Of a DNA stretch of 64,000 bases, positions 1 through 10,769 are shown one piece after another; the first letter of the stretch is position 1, and each line of letters starts with the position of its first letter. Under the pieces are notes generated by a model. The model saw only the letters and a list, made by a program, of their open reading frames with translations, made no database searches and was not told the DNA's origin. The DNA is taken from positions 186,001 through 250,000 of the forward strand of contig JADNRV010000066.1 in NCBI GenBank assembly GCA_015499995.1. The letters are read 5' to 3'. This stretch comes from Flammula alnicola (Eukaryota; Basidiomycota; Agaricomycetes; Agaricales; Strophariaceae). The translations under genes and the position numbers were made by a program.

Positions 1-571
1 TTGATCGTGAGCTGGTGAATGTGTGGTGTGAGGAGGAGAGATGCAAAAGGCAGGTCGTTGCTCGGTGTGATCAGCGTCCGTAGGTTAGGGAGCAGTACCG
101 TGTCCCTGCGCACCAGTTCTCGATATACTCTATCATCAATGACGATCAAATTCACCGGCGAGGGCCGTTTTTCAATTACTCCCAAATCCCTCACAAACGG
201 CGCGTAAAAATCGAATCTCTTCCAATCGGTTTCTTTGACGTCTCGTTTAAAGGTCTGTTGGACTCGTTCAATCAAAAATATGTAATGATCATTCTCCAGG
301 ACGAACGTACAAAAATGGCCAGTTCAAGGTCATTTGCAACTTGCTCTTTCAGCTCCCACAAGTCTTCCGGCATGGTAAAGAGCAGTAGTATTATTGGGAA
401 ACCGATGCTCCGCCATAGCAACTGCAACGCAGGTCCACTGAAAGTCGTGCATGTCTTCGCAACAGCCAGCACACTCGATCTGTCGAGAGCTGCATCGTGA
501 TCCCGAATATCATCGAGAACAAACTCGAAGATAGAGAGTAAAATTTCTGGAAGTTGAAGACAGTTATGCAT
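1..571 (-). CDS. F-box-like protein, N-terminal part (runs off window start)
   Basis: Starts at ATG 571 (MHNCLQLPEILLSIFEFV), the leucine/proline-rich opening usual for Agaricomycete F-box proteins, followed by a TCxTFSxPALxLLWR stretch typical of that family. Exon 1 is 571..311. A 56-bp intron (310..255, GTACGT...AACAG with a TTGAAC branch-like site) restores the frame. Exon 2 runs from 254 to the window edge and contains DWKRFDFYAPFVRDLG, a hallmark of these proteins. Reading straight through the intron gives a stop, so splicing is needed. Such proteins are presumed substrate receptors of SCF ubiquitin ligases; the substrate is unknown. The C-terminal part, usually leucine-rich repeats, lies outside the window. 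Confidence 0.85.
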
Positions 572-1161
572 CCCACAGAATGTTTTTGCGCCAGACCTGG
601 AGAAAGGAAAAAAGCACAGATGAGTAAGTCTCGATCAATACAATAAAAAAGACTTACGAATTTTGTTAGTCTGACTACGGGAGACTCTGACTAGGAAAAA
701 AGGGAAAAATTGAAAATGGCGCGGCGCTAGAGCTTTAGAACGAAGCAATCAACACAGGAGCAAGAAATGATCCTCATTTCTTGAGTCTGGGGGAAAGCGT
801 GCGAAAGATATCCCAATTCCAAAACGCGGTGCCGCGTCACTGCCTGGAAAGAACGAACGAGTCTATAACTATGTAAACCATGATTTCCAGTCTGTCGCGC
901 AGGCTATCGAAATCCAATGGCCCACGAACTTCCCAGACTCTATGATAACGACATCCTATTATGGTATGAAAATCAGTTTCGTTTCCTTACGAAGGTCTCT
1001 ACATGTTATTTTTATGTCGTTCTCCCATGGTAGGTTGTGGATGGTGTCATTTCAACTGATAATTGTCGCTGAATGGTGCACCTGACCATCGGAAACATAC
1101 TTAGAGCTCTTCTCTCGGACGCCAATGGATACCCACCCTTGCCGCTACTACTGTACTGCCA
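572..1161. other. Divergent intergenic region, F-box / oxygenase copy 1
   Basis: No coding sequence is seen. From about 845 onward the sequence is homologous, in inverted orientation, to the upstream flank of oxygenase copy 2 (9290-9830), so the second half is duplicated promoter DNA. Confidence 0.6.
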
Positions 1162-2812
1162 ATGCCAGGCTTAGTTGCACCCGAAACACCCCACTATGTT
1201 CCTGCACCGGGAACGCAGGCTGACTGTATGTTAATTTCAGCTTGAAATACTCTCATATTTCTCCTAACCACACGGGTGAACATAGTGGAGTACGCGGACC
1301 TCCCAATCATAGATTTGGCTGGGGCTGGGACACCCGAAGGTCGTTTAGCTCTCGCCCAACAAGCTCGCGATGCAATGGCCAATCATGGGTTTTTCTATGT
1401 AATAAACCATGGATACACACCCGCACAGGTATTCCCGTTCTCTCTCTGTTCTGAAGAAGATTTCTGACTGACGCATCTCACGAACAGACTGAAAGGATAT
1501 TCGACATTGCGGACGTACCATTTGCAAGAGTGAGCGATGAAGAGAAGCAGACTTATGTAGCGACAATGAAGCAGACTGGATCATACCAAGGCTACAAGCC
1601 TCGCCAATACTGGGTTTGTCTGTGATTTCCCATAGAATCCGGCCTATGCTCACGGCATGGACAGCACATCGCCAACGGTGTTCGGGACCAACTGGAGCAC
1701 TATAGCTGTAAGGGTTCTTCTTTCCGCTGTCGGACTTTGACTTACCATCCTTCCTTAGTTAATCGAGATATCACCAAGCGTCAACACCCAGAACCATTGA
1801 GGCCATTCCTTCCCGAGCTCGAGGCCTTTGCCCGTCACAACCACGAAGATGTGTTGCATCCCGTTCTTAGGTCAGGACCCTGCCTGATGCCTTGCTCTCG
1901 TACATTGATGATGGACTTTTTATGCAGGCTTCTTGCTCTTGGCTTGGAGCTCCCAGAAGAGACTCTTGTCAACCTGCATGGCTATTCCTCGGTCGGAGAA
2001 ACATCCGGTACGATTTCATTCAACTACCTTGACGATAATGTAAGCTGACAATCCATTATCAGTGCGCTTCATGAAGTAGTAAGTCGAAACTCGTCTACCT
2101 TGCACACATCTTTTTCTCATTTGTTACAAAGTTATCCTCGGACGAAAGACGAAGAGCTAAAAACGAAGAGCGCGTGGCTTAAAGGACATACAGGTATGCT
2201 TTTCATTTGACCTGGGATCGATGAATTTCCGAACATCATGGCTAGATATTGGCGCGATTACTGTTCTGTACAGTCAACCCGTCGCTGCTCTCCAGATTTT
2301 GACAAAGGAAGGTTCGTGGAAATGGGTCAAGCACATCGAGAACGCCCTGGTATAGTGTCTTCACCGAGTTTGCCATATAGACTTGGTTTGCTGACCTATA
2401 TTATAATAAAGGTCATCAACGCCGGCGATGCTCTTGAATTCCTCTCAGGCGGCTTCTACCGTGCGACAATACATCGGTACGTACACTTCCCCTTCCCTAT
2501 CCATCTCTCCACCCAGCCTAATATCTGTCGACCAGGGTCATCCAACCTCCCCCAGATCAACAAAACTACACGCGTCTCGGAGTGTTCTACTTCGCCATGA
2601 CAGACGATAACGTCACATTGGCGCCACTCCTGGAAAGCCCCGTGCTGCAGCGCGTTGGCATCACAAAGTCTTTGGGCGGAGCCGAGCCGCCTACGATGGA
2701 AGCCTGGAGGAAAGCGAGAACGGCAGCCTATGGCCAGACTGACCTTAAACCGACGGAGAAGGGCGTCGAGGAGGAAGTCATTAAAGGGGTTGTGGTCAAG
2801 CATTATAATTAA
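1162..2812 (+). CDS. 2OG-Fe(II) oxygenase, isopenicillin N synthase-like (copy 1)
   Basis: Eleven exons: 1162-1225, 1286-1428, 1488-1613, 1665-1707, 1759-1870, 1928-2007, 2063-2078, 2132-2193, 2246-2349, 2412-2476, 2536-2812. They sum to 363 codons plus stop, close to the IPNS family's usual length. The N-terminal DIOX_N-type part shows LPIIDLAGAG and GFFYVINHGY. The iron ligands appear as H-T-D (GHTDIGAITVLYSQ) and the distal His in ATIHRVIQPP; the 2-oxoglutarate-binding Arg is probably that of YTRLGVFYF. Expected to be a soluble non-haem iron oxidase or hydroxylase; the substrate is unknown. Exon 7 is only 16 nt. Its inverted paralogue is at 9290-7622, and the amino-acid match is very close, so the duplication looks recent. 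Confidence 0.9.
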
Positions 2813-3491
2813 GGCAAAGCAGCGCAGAGAATTGCTCGGAAACACGAGACAAGTAATAACTGCAAAGGAAATGTGGAAGCTCGGAAACGAAAGCAAAATG
2901 CACACGCAAAGTCTCAAGTTCGTTGTTCGCTCGAATGAAGATGGACAGGATGATATGCAAGGTAGAAAGAAAGTGAGGTGTGCGAGTTACATATATAATA
3001 CAGAAGTAAGGCGCAGATGAATCAGAGTGGGACACCAAGACCTAGGTTATCAAGCACCTGCTCGAGATTAAGTATCAGTAAAATGCGGGCGACATGGTTC
3101 GTGACGCCGCCTAGGGCACGAAGCAAAGCGTGATTGTATAATTTAGTCAAGCTCCCAGTTGGTTAGTCGCCACGCCGACAAGGGAGAGGCTTGGCTTAGG
3201 GAATCAAGGTCAAGCCCATTGCAGGAGTGCTTAGAATAGGACGATAAGAGAGCTTAGCTCTTATACTTAGAGCGAGCTTTTTCACGGGCAGCAATGATCA
3301 TAGTTGGAAGACGCGTAACTAAAAATCATGCAATAATATAGAGTAAAGATGGCTAATCAAGGATAACAGTTGCAGCAAAAGAAATCCATCACAAGAAGAT
3401 GCACGGCGAGCGTAGATTACAGAAGACGGTCACTGAGTTAGAGTCCCTTGGGCTGGCGAAGGCAGTAGGGAGCACCTGTCCAGCCATAAAG
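2813..3491. other. Non-coding 3' flank of oxygenase copy 1
   Basis: The first ~260 bp are homologous to the region between the Tag1-like gene and oxygenase copy 2 (7168-7622, inverted). The rest, 3071-3491, shows no ORF with coding character and no recognised repeat. Confidence 0.6.
3022..3070 (-). pseudogene. Terminal fragment of the Tag1-like gene
   Basis: On the minus strand this stretch encodes NLEQVLDNLGLGVPL-stop, nearly identical to the last 16 codons of the Tag1-like gene ending at 7212 (NLEQVLDNLGLSIPL). It has no upstream coding sequence and was presumably carried along when the oxygenase locus was duplicated. Confidence 0.85.
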
Positions 3492-4383
3492 TCAGTCTAG
3501 GTAACATGAAAAGCTGTCAGGCTGACCAATGTCGTTTCTTCCGTAGGGAACCAGAGAATAAGAGGCGGACTTCATCGCCGCGACATCGTCCGATTTCGGA
3601 TACTTGGCGTGCCTGGCCACCTTCTCAGTGAAGTCGTCTTCTGCCTTCGCCATCGCGACGGCGAAAAAGGAGGGAGGCAAGAAGCACGAGGCGCGAAAGT
3701 CCAGTGCCACTACCTTATCGCCTGAAAGCTTCTTGAAATTTCCGGGATTTATATCGCAAGGGCACAGGTAAAGACCATCGCTGGCATTGGCCATTAAGCT
3801 AACCCGACTAGGGTTACCCCCAACCTTGAGGATCTTCCATGGCCGTAAGTCATCTAAGCGTACTGGGAAATTAGTGCTCCCTTACTCCGTTTATATGCTG
3901 CTCCAGCTCATCGACCGTCTTGTACCTGAAAGGAGGCGTCCAGTCGTCGACGAAGAAGTTGTGTACGACGGGACCTCCACCGACGTGTCCGGGCGCAGAG
4001 CTTGGACCTCGGACGCTAATAAGCGTCTGAACGACCTGTGCTACAAGCTTGACGTCTTTCTTGGTGCAGTCTGGAGCGTTGATATACTCCATAACTATAA
4101 ATCCGACGGGCCAGTCGGGGGTGGTGACTGAGAAGGCGTCGTAGACCCGAGGCACCCGCACGGTGCCGTCTAGTGTGGCTTTAAGGCTCTTTGCGACCCA
4201 GTCTTGGGTTAGCGCCTCGTCTATGGTGACGTTCGGGCCATATTTAACCCAGGCGATGAACTCGCCAGGCTGGTTGCGCAGGGGGATTCCGCGGTGCTCT
4301 CCCGCCTTGCTGCATATGGCTATGATGTCGTCGCGAGGCGGTAGATCGTTGTTGGCGAGAAATCCGAAGTCAGATGGTAACAT
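3492..4383 (-). CDS. APH/kinase-like phosphotransferase family protein
   Basis: Two exons, 4383..3886 and 3833..3492, with a 52-bp intron; 279 codons plus stop. Opens MLPSDFGFLANNDLPPRDD and matches the Agaricomycete phosphotransferase-enzyme (APH-like, kinase-fold) family. GFIVMEYI is the hinge. CPCDINPGNF corresponds to the Brenner loop, with the Asp and Asn kept but the usual His replaced by Cys. VALDFRA is the metal-binding Asp segment. The small-molec­ule or protein substrate is unknown. It lies between the two inverted oxygenase copies and is divergent from the Tag1-like gene. Confidence 0.8.
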
Positions 4384-5168
4384 GGTGACTAGCAGAGAGT
4401 ATCAGCCTTGAGGGGGTTCATACGAGGAGGCATGAAGAGAACCATCATACGTTGAACGACAAGGCGAGGATTCCGCGAAGATTCAGTGCGATTAGACAAG
4501 TGCGACGAATGCAAGAAGCAGGGTGATACAGTTTCAGGCTATTTCTTGATCAGCCACTATATGGTTGCCCGTCGAGGCTTCTGGTGCTGAGCACGACACG
4601 GATAAGATCCAGCTGGTCGTGGAACGAGGCTCTGAAAGTTGTGAAGGTCGGTCAGACTCAGACCCAGGGTTACCGTGAGAAAGTGACGCTGAAGGCATAC
4701 ATATCAAATCGCGCGCTAGAAATTTCGTCGTGCAGAACAATATGTAAGGGACTGTAGTCGTACGTCGCTGTCGCCTTGTGTGCTGCATTCCATGCTCATC
4801 ATGTTTCTCTTCCTTCCTGGACCACCGTTGCGTGTAGATATCTCTCCGTGGCGATTTCGACTCTACAAATGTTCCCGACGGTATCCTAGTAGCCATGGTC
4901 GTCAATGACGCTGTTATCTATGCCGACGCCATAAGAGCGGGGCCCATGACGGGCACTGGGCTTCGGGTCGGCCGCGGTTTCGAGGTACTGGAATACTTAG
5001 TCGATGCCACTCCACGTAGTTGAACGCCGACTCGGCGAGTGGGTAAGAATCATAACTGCATCAATTATGATTTCGTAAGTATTAGTAATGTTTGGCACTG
5101 CTGGCTATTGCAAACAACGTGGGACCTTGCAAAGCAGAGCTTGTCCCAAGCACTTATGCTCTCCAACC
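4384..5168. other. Divergent intergenic region
   Basis: Lies between the start codons of the phosphotransferase-like gene and the Tag1-like gene. One minus-strand ORF (4905..4534) is open for 123 codons but has no recognisable family features and is probably fortuitous. Otherwise presumed bidirectional promoter. Confidence 0.5.
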
Positions 5169-7212
5169 ATGAACACCACAGAACCACTAGAACAACCCCA
5201 TGTTGATAAAGGGAAAGGACGAGCGTTGGACCCCACAGAACGGACACCACTGTTGGGTTCGTCATCGACAGCCATAGAAGAAGCTATTACCCCAGCAGAC
5301 TCGAGACGACGGCTTCGTTCGACACTAACAACCGTTTTCCTCATTTCGCTCTGTATTTGTATTCTCGGATTCGTTATAATTGCTCTTCTCGCATGGTCGT
5401 ATGCATCTCGGGCCTCTCATTTAAAGCCAGAGGACATCCTCAATGACGACCTGGTGTTTGCAGGACCGGACAGGGTGGACGTTCTAAACATCACGGACGA
5501 TGGGGTATGGCTCAACGTGCGGGGCAGAATCGGGATAGACGCTGGCCGGGCCATTGACATTGGCAGTGACCCCGACGACGGTGTCTTTCGAGATATATGG
5601 AAGACGGTTGGGCGGTGGAGCGTGCGCACGCTGGACAGAGTGTCGGTCAATATGACGACAATCAGGATATCCCCAGAATATGACACGTCGGTGACGCTCG
5701 TGTATCTGGATATCCAACCCATCGAACTCCCGCTGTCCGTTGACCCACCAAAGGATACATCCTGGTTGACCCCGGTGTCTAGGCCTGTCCATGTCCGACT
5801 GACATCAAACAGCACCGTTGTGCTCCAATTCTTGAAGGATTCGTGGCGTCGTGGAGCACTGGCGGTGCGTGCAGAGGTCGGACAGGCAACAATTCGTGGC
5901 GGAGGGCTGAATTCGGACTCGTGGCGGAGCAATTTCCGTGGCAAGCTCTCCAACATCCGCACCTCGATACACATCAGACGTGAGTACACAACTACTTTGT
6001 TCGATGTCTTCATGACTAACACATACGACAGTGCCCTCGATACCGGGCCTGCCTCACCCAGGAAAAAATGTACCTTTTCCGTCCATTGCCAGCCTAATCA
6101 CCCTCAAATCGTTTAACGTTTCTTCAGAACCCGACAAACTGATCCTGCACGCGACTGCCAGCGTGCTCAACCCCGCCTCGCCGTCGTTCAACCTCTCGGT
6201 ACCCTCTCTCCCATTCGTGATCTCCGTGCCTAACAAGAATGACACAACCCCCATCTCCCTCGCCTCTGTGTCAAGCGCGCCATTCGCGCTCACACACCCG
6301 AACATCACGCTCCTCCTGGCAGGCGGCGTGCTGCCCATATCCACCCAATCCTTCCCGGTCATCTCCAACTTCGTCACGCGCTACCTATCAGGCGAGCCGA
6401 ACGCCATCCTCGTCTCCTCGCCTCTGCTGCCACCGGCGTACGCCGTCGAGGCAGAGTTCCCTGCACCCATCCCACGCCCGCAGATCCTGCGCAACGTGAC
6501 GATCAAGGACATGAAGATCAAGCCGACGGGCAGCGTGTTCCTCGCGAGCGGGATGGTGCAAGGGCGGGTGGTGCTCCCAGCGGGGATGCACGTCGGGCTG
6601 GACATCTTGCGCGTGCTCCCGGATGTGTTGATCTTTGATGGGGAAGTGCCGCCCTCGCCCGGCCCTATAATGTACAAGAAGAAGAATCGGAAACACGCCG
6701 ATCCAGACCTGCCTGAAGAACCGCCGCTTCCCGACCCGCTCCCAGAACACGCGTTTGGACATATCCGGCCGGAGACTTGGTTGCCGGCAGTCAGCGTGCC
6801 AGCGACTGCAGAGGACGGCGACGGGGCTGCATATGCGATCTCTGCCAAGGTCGTGGACGTGCCCCTCGAAGTCCTGCCTGGACGACAGAAGGAGTTTAGT
6901 AATTTCGTTGGCAAGGTCCGTTTTTGTTTTCTTCGTGGCTGTACTTTAGTGCGTCGTGCTGATCATCTTGTTGTGTTGCAGGTAATCTTTGGCTCTGAAG
7001 CAGCTACTGCTGGGATTCAGGGATTTGCGGCTGTGACTGTTACTGTAGAAGGCCTTCCGCTGCATGGGCCGGGACGCAAGGACGGCGAGATCGTCCTCTC
7101 GGGGCTGCCTTTTCAGGGCAGTGTGCGCATAGGGAAGAGGAGTCTGCTTATGGGCCACGAACCTAATCTCGAGCAGGTGCTTGATAACCTAGGTCTTAGT
7201 ATCCCACTCTGA
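5169..7212 (+). CDS. Tag1-like vacuolar membrane protein (DUF3712/LEA-14-like)
   Basis: Exons 5169-5979, 6032-6915 and 6982-7212; 641 codons plus stop. The N-terminus is cytosolic and has ERTPLLG, an acidic di-leucine vacuolar sorting motif. One transmembrane segment follows (about residues 55-78, FLISLCICILGFVIIALLAW). The rest is a long luminal part of beta-rich, LEA-14/Ig-like repeats with NxS/T sites. This layout matches the Tag1 family (yeast YLR173W, linked to ending of autophagy); the assignment is by architecture. An upstream in-frame ATG at 5088 exists, but MNTTEP at 5169 fits family starts better. The 66-bp second intron is open in frame, so its removal rests on splice motifs. It is convergent with oxygenase copy 2. 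Confidence 0.75.
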
Positions 7213-7621
7213 TTCGTCTGCGGCTTGTTTTTGTATTGTATATGTAACACACACACTTCTACCTTGCATATCTTCCGATCCTTCTTCATTCGAGCGAACA
7301 ATGAACTTGGGACTTTGCGTGTGCATTTTGCTTTCGTTTCACTTCCACAGTTCTTTTGCAGCTACTTTCCATCACGAACCATGACACATACAGTACAACT
7401 ACGTACATACCACACGACCTCAACGTTCAACATTCAAATATTCAACAGCGACCGTATCCCTGTATTTAGGGTGTAATATATAGCTCATAGAGTGGATGTA
7501 TTATTGTTGACCTTAGCCTCAACTTAAACAACATCAAAAATTTTAATTGGTCCTGGTGGATGGATTCGATATCGAATATTACTTGTCTCGTGTTTCCGAG
7601 CAATCCTTGCACTGCTTTGCC
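7213..7621. other. Convergent 3' region, Tag1-like / oxygenase copy 2
   Basis: Both genes end into this interval. The portion 7343-7568 (AT-rich, with a GATTCGATATCGAAT-type palindrome near its right end) is absent from the equivalent place in copy 1. No coding sequence is seen. Confidence 0.6.
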
Positions 7622-9290
7622 TTAATTATAATGCTTAACCACAACGCCATTAATGACCTCCTCCTCGACGCCCTTCTCCGTCGGCTTGAGGTCGCTCTGG
7701 CCATAGGCCGCCGTCCTCCCTTTCCTCCAGGCCTCCATCGTAGGCGGCTCGGCTCCGTCCAAAGACTTTGTAATTCCAACGCGCTGCAGCACGGGGCTTT
7801 CCAGGAGCGGCGCCAATGTGACGTTATCGTCTGTCATGGCGAAGTAGAACACTCCGAGACGCGTGTAGCTTTGTTGATCTGGGGGAGGTTGGATGACCCT
7901 GGTCGACAGATATTAGGCTGGGTGGAGAGGTGGATAGGGAAGGGGAAGTGTACGTACCGGTGTATTGTCGCGCGATAGAACCCTCCTGAGAGGAATTCAA
8001 GAGCATCGCCGGCGTTGATGACCTTTATTATAATATGGGTCAGCAAACCTACAGTAGTCTATATGGCAAACTCGGTGAAGACACTATACCAGGGCGTTCT
8101 CGATGTGCTTGACCCATTCCCACGAACCTTCCTTCGTCAAAATCTGGAGAGCAGCGACGGGTTGACTGTACAGAACAGTAATCGTGCCAAAATCTAGCCA
8201 TGATGGTCGGAAATTCATCGATCCCAGGTCACATGGAAAGCATACCTGTATGTCCTTTAAGCCACACGTTTTTCGTTTTTAGCTCCTCGTCTTTCGTCCG
8301 AGGATAACTTTTGTATTGCAACAAACTGTGAGAAAAGGATTTATGCAAGGTGGAAGAGTTTCGACTTACTACTTCATGAAGCGCACTGATAACGGGTTGT
8401 CAGCCCACATTATCGTCCAGGTAGTTGAAACGACATCGTACCGTAAGTTTCTCCGACCGAAGAATAACCATGCAGGTTGACAAGGGTCTCTTCTGGGAGC
8501 TCCAATCCAAGAGCAAGAAGCCTACATAATACGTCCATGATCAGTGTATGAGAGCAAGCATCAGGCAGGGTCCTGACCTAAGAACGGGATGCAACACATC
8601 CTCGTGGTTGTGACGGGCAAAGGCCTCTATCTCCGGGAGGAAAGGTCTCAGTGGTTCTGGGTGTTGACGTTTAGTGATATCTCGATTAACTAATGAAGGC
8701 ACTGAGCGAAGATTTCAATGCGGAAAGAGGACTGAGCCTCACGGTTATAGTGTTCCAGTTGGTCCCGAACACCATTGGCGATGTGCTGTTCATGTCATGA
8801 GCATACGACGTAATTCTATGGGAGAAGCACAGACAAACCCAGTATTGGCGAGGCTTGTAGCCTTGGTATGATCCAGTCTGCTTCATTGTCGCTACATAAG
8901 TCTGCTTCTCTTCATCGCTCACTCTCGCAAATGGTACGTCCGCAATGTCAAATATCCTTTGCGTCTGTTCGTGAGATGCGTCAGTCAGAAAACATCTTCA
9001 GAGCCGAGAGAGAACGGGCGTACCTGTGCGGGTGTGTATCCATGATTTATTACATAGAAAAATCCATGATTGACCATTGCATCGCGAGCTTGTTGGGCGA
9101 GAGCTAAACGACCTTCGGATGTCCCAGCCTCAGCCAAATCTATGATTGGGAGGTCCGCATACTCCACTATGTTCAACCGTTCAATCAGGAGCCATATGAG
9201 AATATTTCAAGCTGAAATTAACATACAGTCAGCCTGTGTTCCCGGTGCGGGAACATAGTGGGGTGTTTCGGGTGCAACTAGACCTGGCAT
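7622..9290 (-). CDS. 2OG-Fe(II) oxygenase, isopenicillin N synthase-like (copy 2)
   Basis: ATG at 9290 (MPGLVAPETPHYVPAPGTQ), stop at 7622. All intron positions match copy 1, and every splice site needed is present. The H-T-D iron motif (GHTDFGTITVLYSQ), distal His (ATIHR) and YTRLGVFYF are all kept, so the enzyme should be active. Differences from copy 1 are scattered substitutions, for example AEAGTS for AGAGTP and ETYVRFMKYY for ETSVRFMKYY. The latter is the more usual family sequence and agrees with copy 2 being the source. Substrate unknown. Confidence 0.9.
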
Positions 9291-9577
9291 TGGTGGTAGT
9301 AGTGGCAAGGGTGGGTATCCATTGGCCTCCGATAGAAGAGCTCTATGTTTCCGATGGTCAGGTGCACCATTCAGCGACAATTATCGTCGAAATGACGCCA
9401 TCCACAACCTACCATGGGAGAAAGATGCACCTTGCACAAAAGTAGACACCGTCAGGAGACGAAAGTGATTTTCATATCATAATAGGATGTCGCTATCGTA
9501 GAGTCTGGGAAGTTCGTGGGCCATTGGATTTCGATACTTAGCCTGCGACAGACTGGAATTTAGACAATCATGGTTTA

Positions 9578-9786
9578 TTGGGGAGCTTGCTCCCCTTTTG
9601 TAATACTAATGCTGACGCCCAAATGTCTAAGCGCACGTGATCCGCTGGTGTTTGTGGGCCGTGGGAATAAGACCTTGCGCTTGTGCTGGGATGTATCAAG
9701 CTCCCCACCAGTCTGCGAGGTGCAACTCCGTCGTACAATAATTGCAGACACGCTTGCGGCGAAGCCGCAGGCGCAGTGAAGCCTAG
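9578..9786. mobile_element. ~205-bp insertion, probable short non-autonomous element
   Basis: This segment interrupts sequence that is continuous upstream of oxygenase copy 1 (around 875). TAAAC occurs at both flanks, which may be a target-site duplication. One end forms a perfect short hairpin (GGGGAGCTTGCTCCCC) and the other has GCGGCGAAGCCGC. A 69- and an 86-codon ORF cross it but show no coding character. The class (MITE or SINE-like) cannot be decided from the sequence. Confidence 0.6.
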
Positions 9787-10769
9787 TTTACAGACTCGTT
9801 GAGTCGTTCTTTCTCCAGGCAGTGGCACTGGCTTTCCCGCTGATCACCACGTGATCGCTATCTCGCGCCATTTTTATTTTTCGCTTTTGAAAAGTTCTTT
9901 CCTTTCAAGTGTCTCCACAGTCCAGGTAAGTATCGTGGTGCGGTAAGGCGGTACTTCTCCCAAAATCCGTTCCCGACGCCCACAGATGCAAAATATCTCC
10001 ACCAGACTCTTAAATTTCCACCAAGTATACTCTCAACACTTGAACCCAATCCGAGGACTCGGAATCCTTACCATGGGCTTGTGCAATATTCCCGGAAGAA
10101 TTGCGATGCAAACAGGGGAGCAATCATGCATCGATAAGGAGTTATTTTGGTAGAAGATTCAAGGCAGCATGTTTCCGCTATTTTCTGCTTCGGCTAATTC
10201 TCTCTTTTTCATCTACCCATGAAATCCCTTCTATTCTCTCTGGCGCACTGCTATAAATCCTGCGTAGCTTAGTGAGACTTGAGTTGATTCTCTCAAGTCT
10301 TTCGTTATCGAGTCAAGCCGCAGCTCACGGCAATTATTTTCGTTGTTTGGTTCTAGAAGCTCCAAGCTCCATGATACTGAATGAATGATGTATCATCGAC
10401 ATCCAAACGGGGGAAAACGCCGGGTATCATGGAGGTAAGTATGATAGGTAGTATGTGTTTGTGGATATACTTACCCACAGCTTGTCATTGTCCAGTGTTG
10501 TTACAATCGGAGACCATCACTTCTATCATACGCTGCCGAAAGATTCTGCCTCTCGCCTCCGAAGACCTTAAAATATGTATGAGGCTGGACACGACACTTG
10601 ATGCTGATGGGAAAGTTTCCGCCATTCTGGCCTCTTGACTTACGACATGAACCTAAACCACATCATATAAGGGTAAGCAATAGCAGCGCGATCGATTTGC
10701 ACCCCTCCACTTACGAGTTAGTCAACCTGCGTTGTTACGTTCCTGAGAGGCCGGAACCTCGCCGACATC
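9787..10769. other. Intergenic region upstream of seven-TM-like gene
   Basis: Divergent promoter interval between oxygenase copy 2 and the gene starting at 10770. A 63-codon minus ORF (10049..9858) and an 85-codon plus ORF (10381-10638) are open but resemble nothing known. No coding call is made. Confidence 0.5.

Larger units (their letters stand above)
845..3070 (+). repeat. Inverted duplication, copy 1 (oxygenase plus flanks)
   Basis: Homologous to the reverse complement of roughly 7168-9830. It covers the oxygenase gene, its promoter, its 3' flank and the last codons of the Tag1-like gene. It lacks two segments present in the other copy: about 225 bp (7343-7568) and about 205 bp (9578-9786). 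End points are judged by eye. Confidence 0.85.
7168..9830 (-). repeat. Inverted duplication, copy 2 (probable source locus)
   Basis: Inverted counterpart of 845-3070. It holds the intact junction with the full-length Tag1-like gene, which copy 1 only has as a fragment. It also has two extra segments, 7343-7568 and 9578-9786, with no match in copy 1. Confidence 0.85.

Noticed and set aside
4534..4905. 123-codon minus ORF upstream of the phosphotransferase-like gene
   Set aside because: Low-complexity composition, no motif, and no splice link to the gene downstream.
9568..9828. 86-codon minus ORF
   Set aside because: It crosses the insertion element and its boundaries, so it cannot be an ancestral gene.
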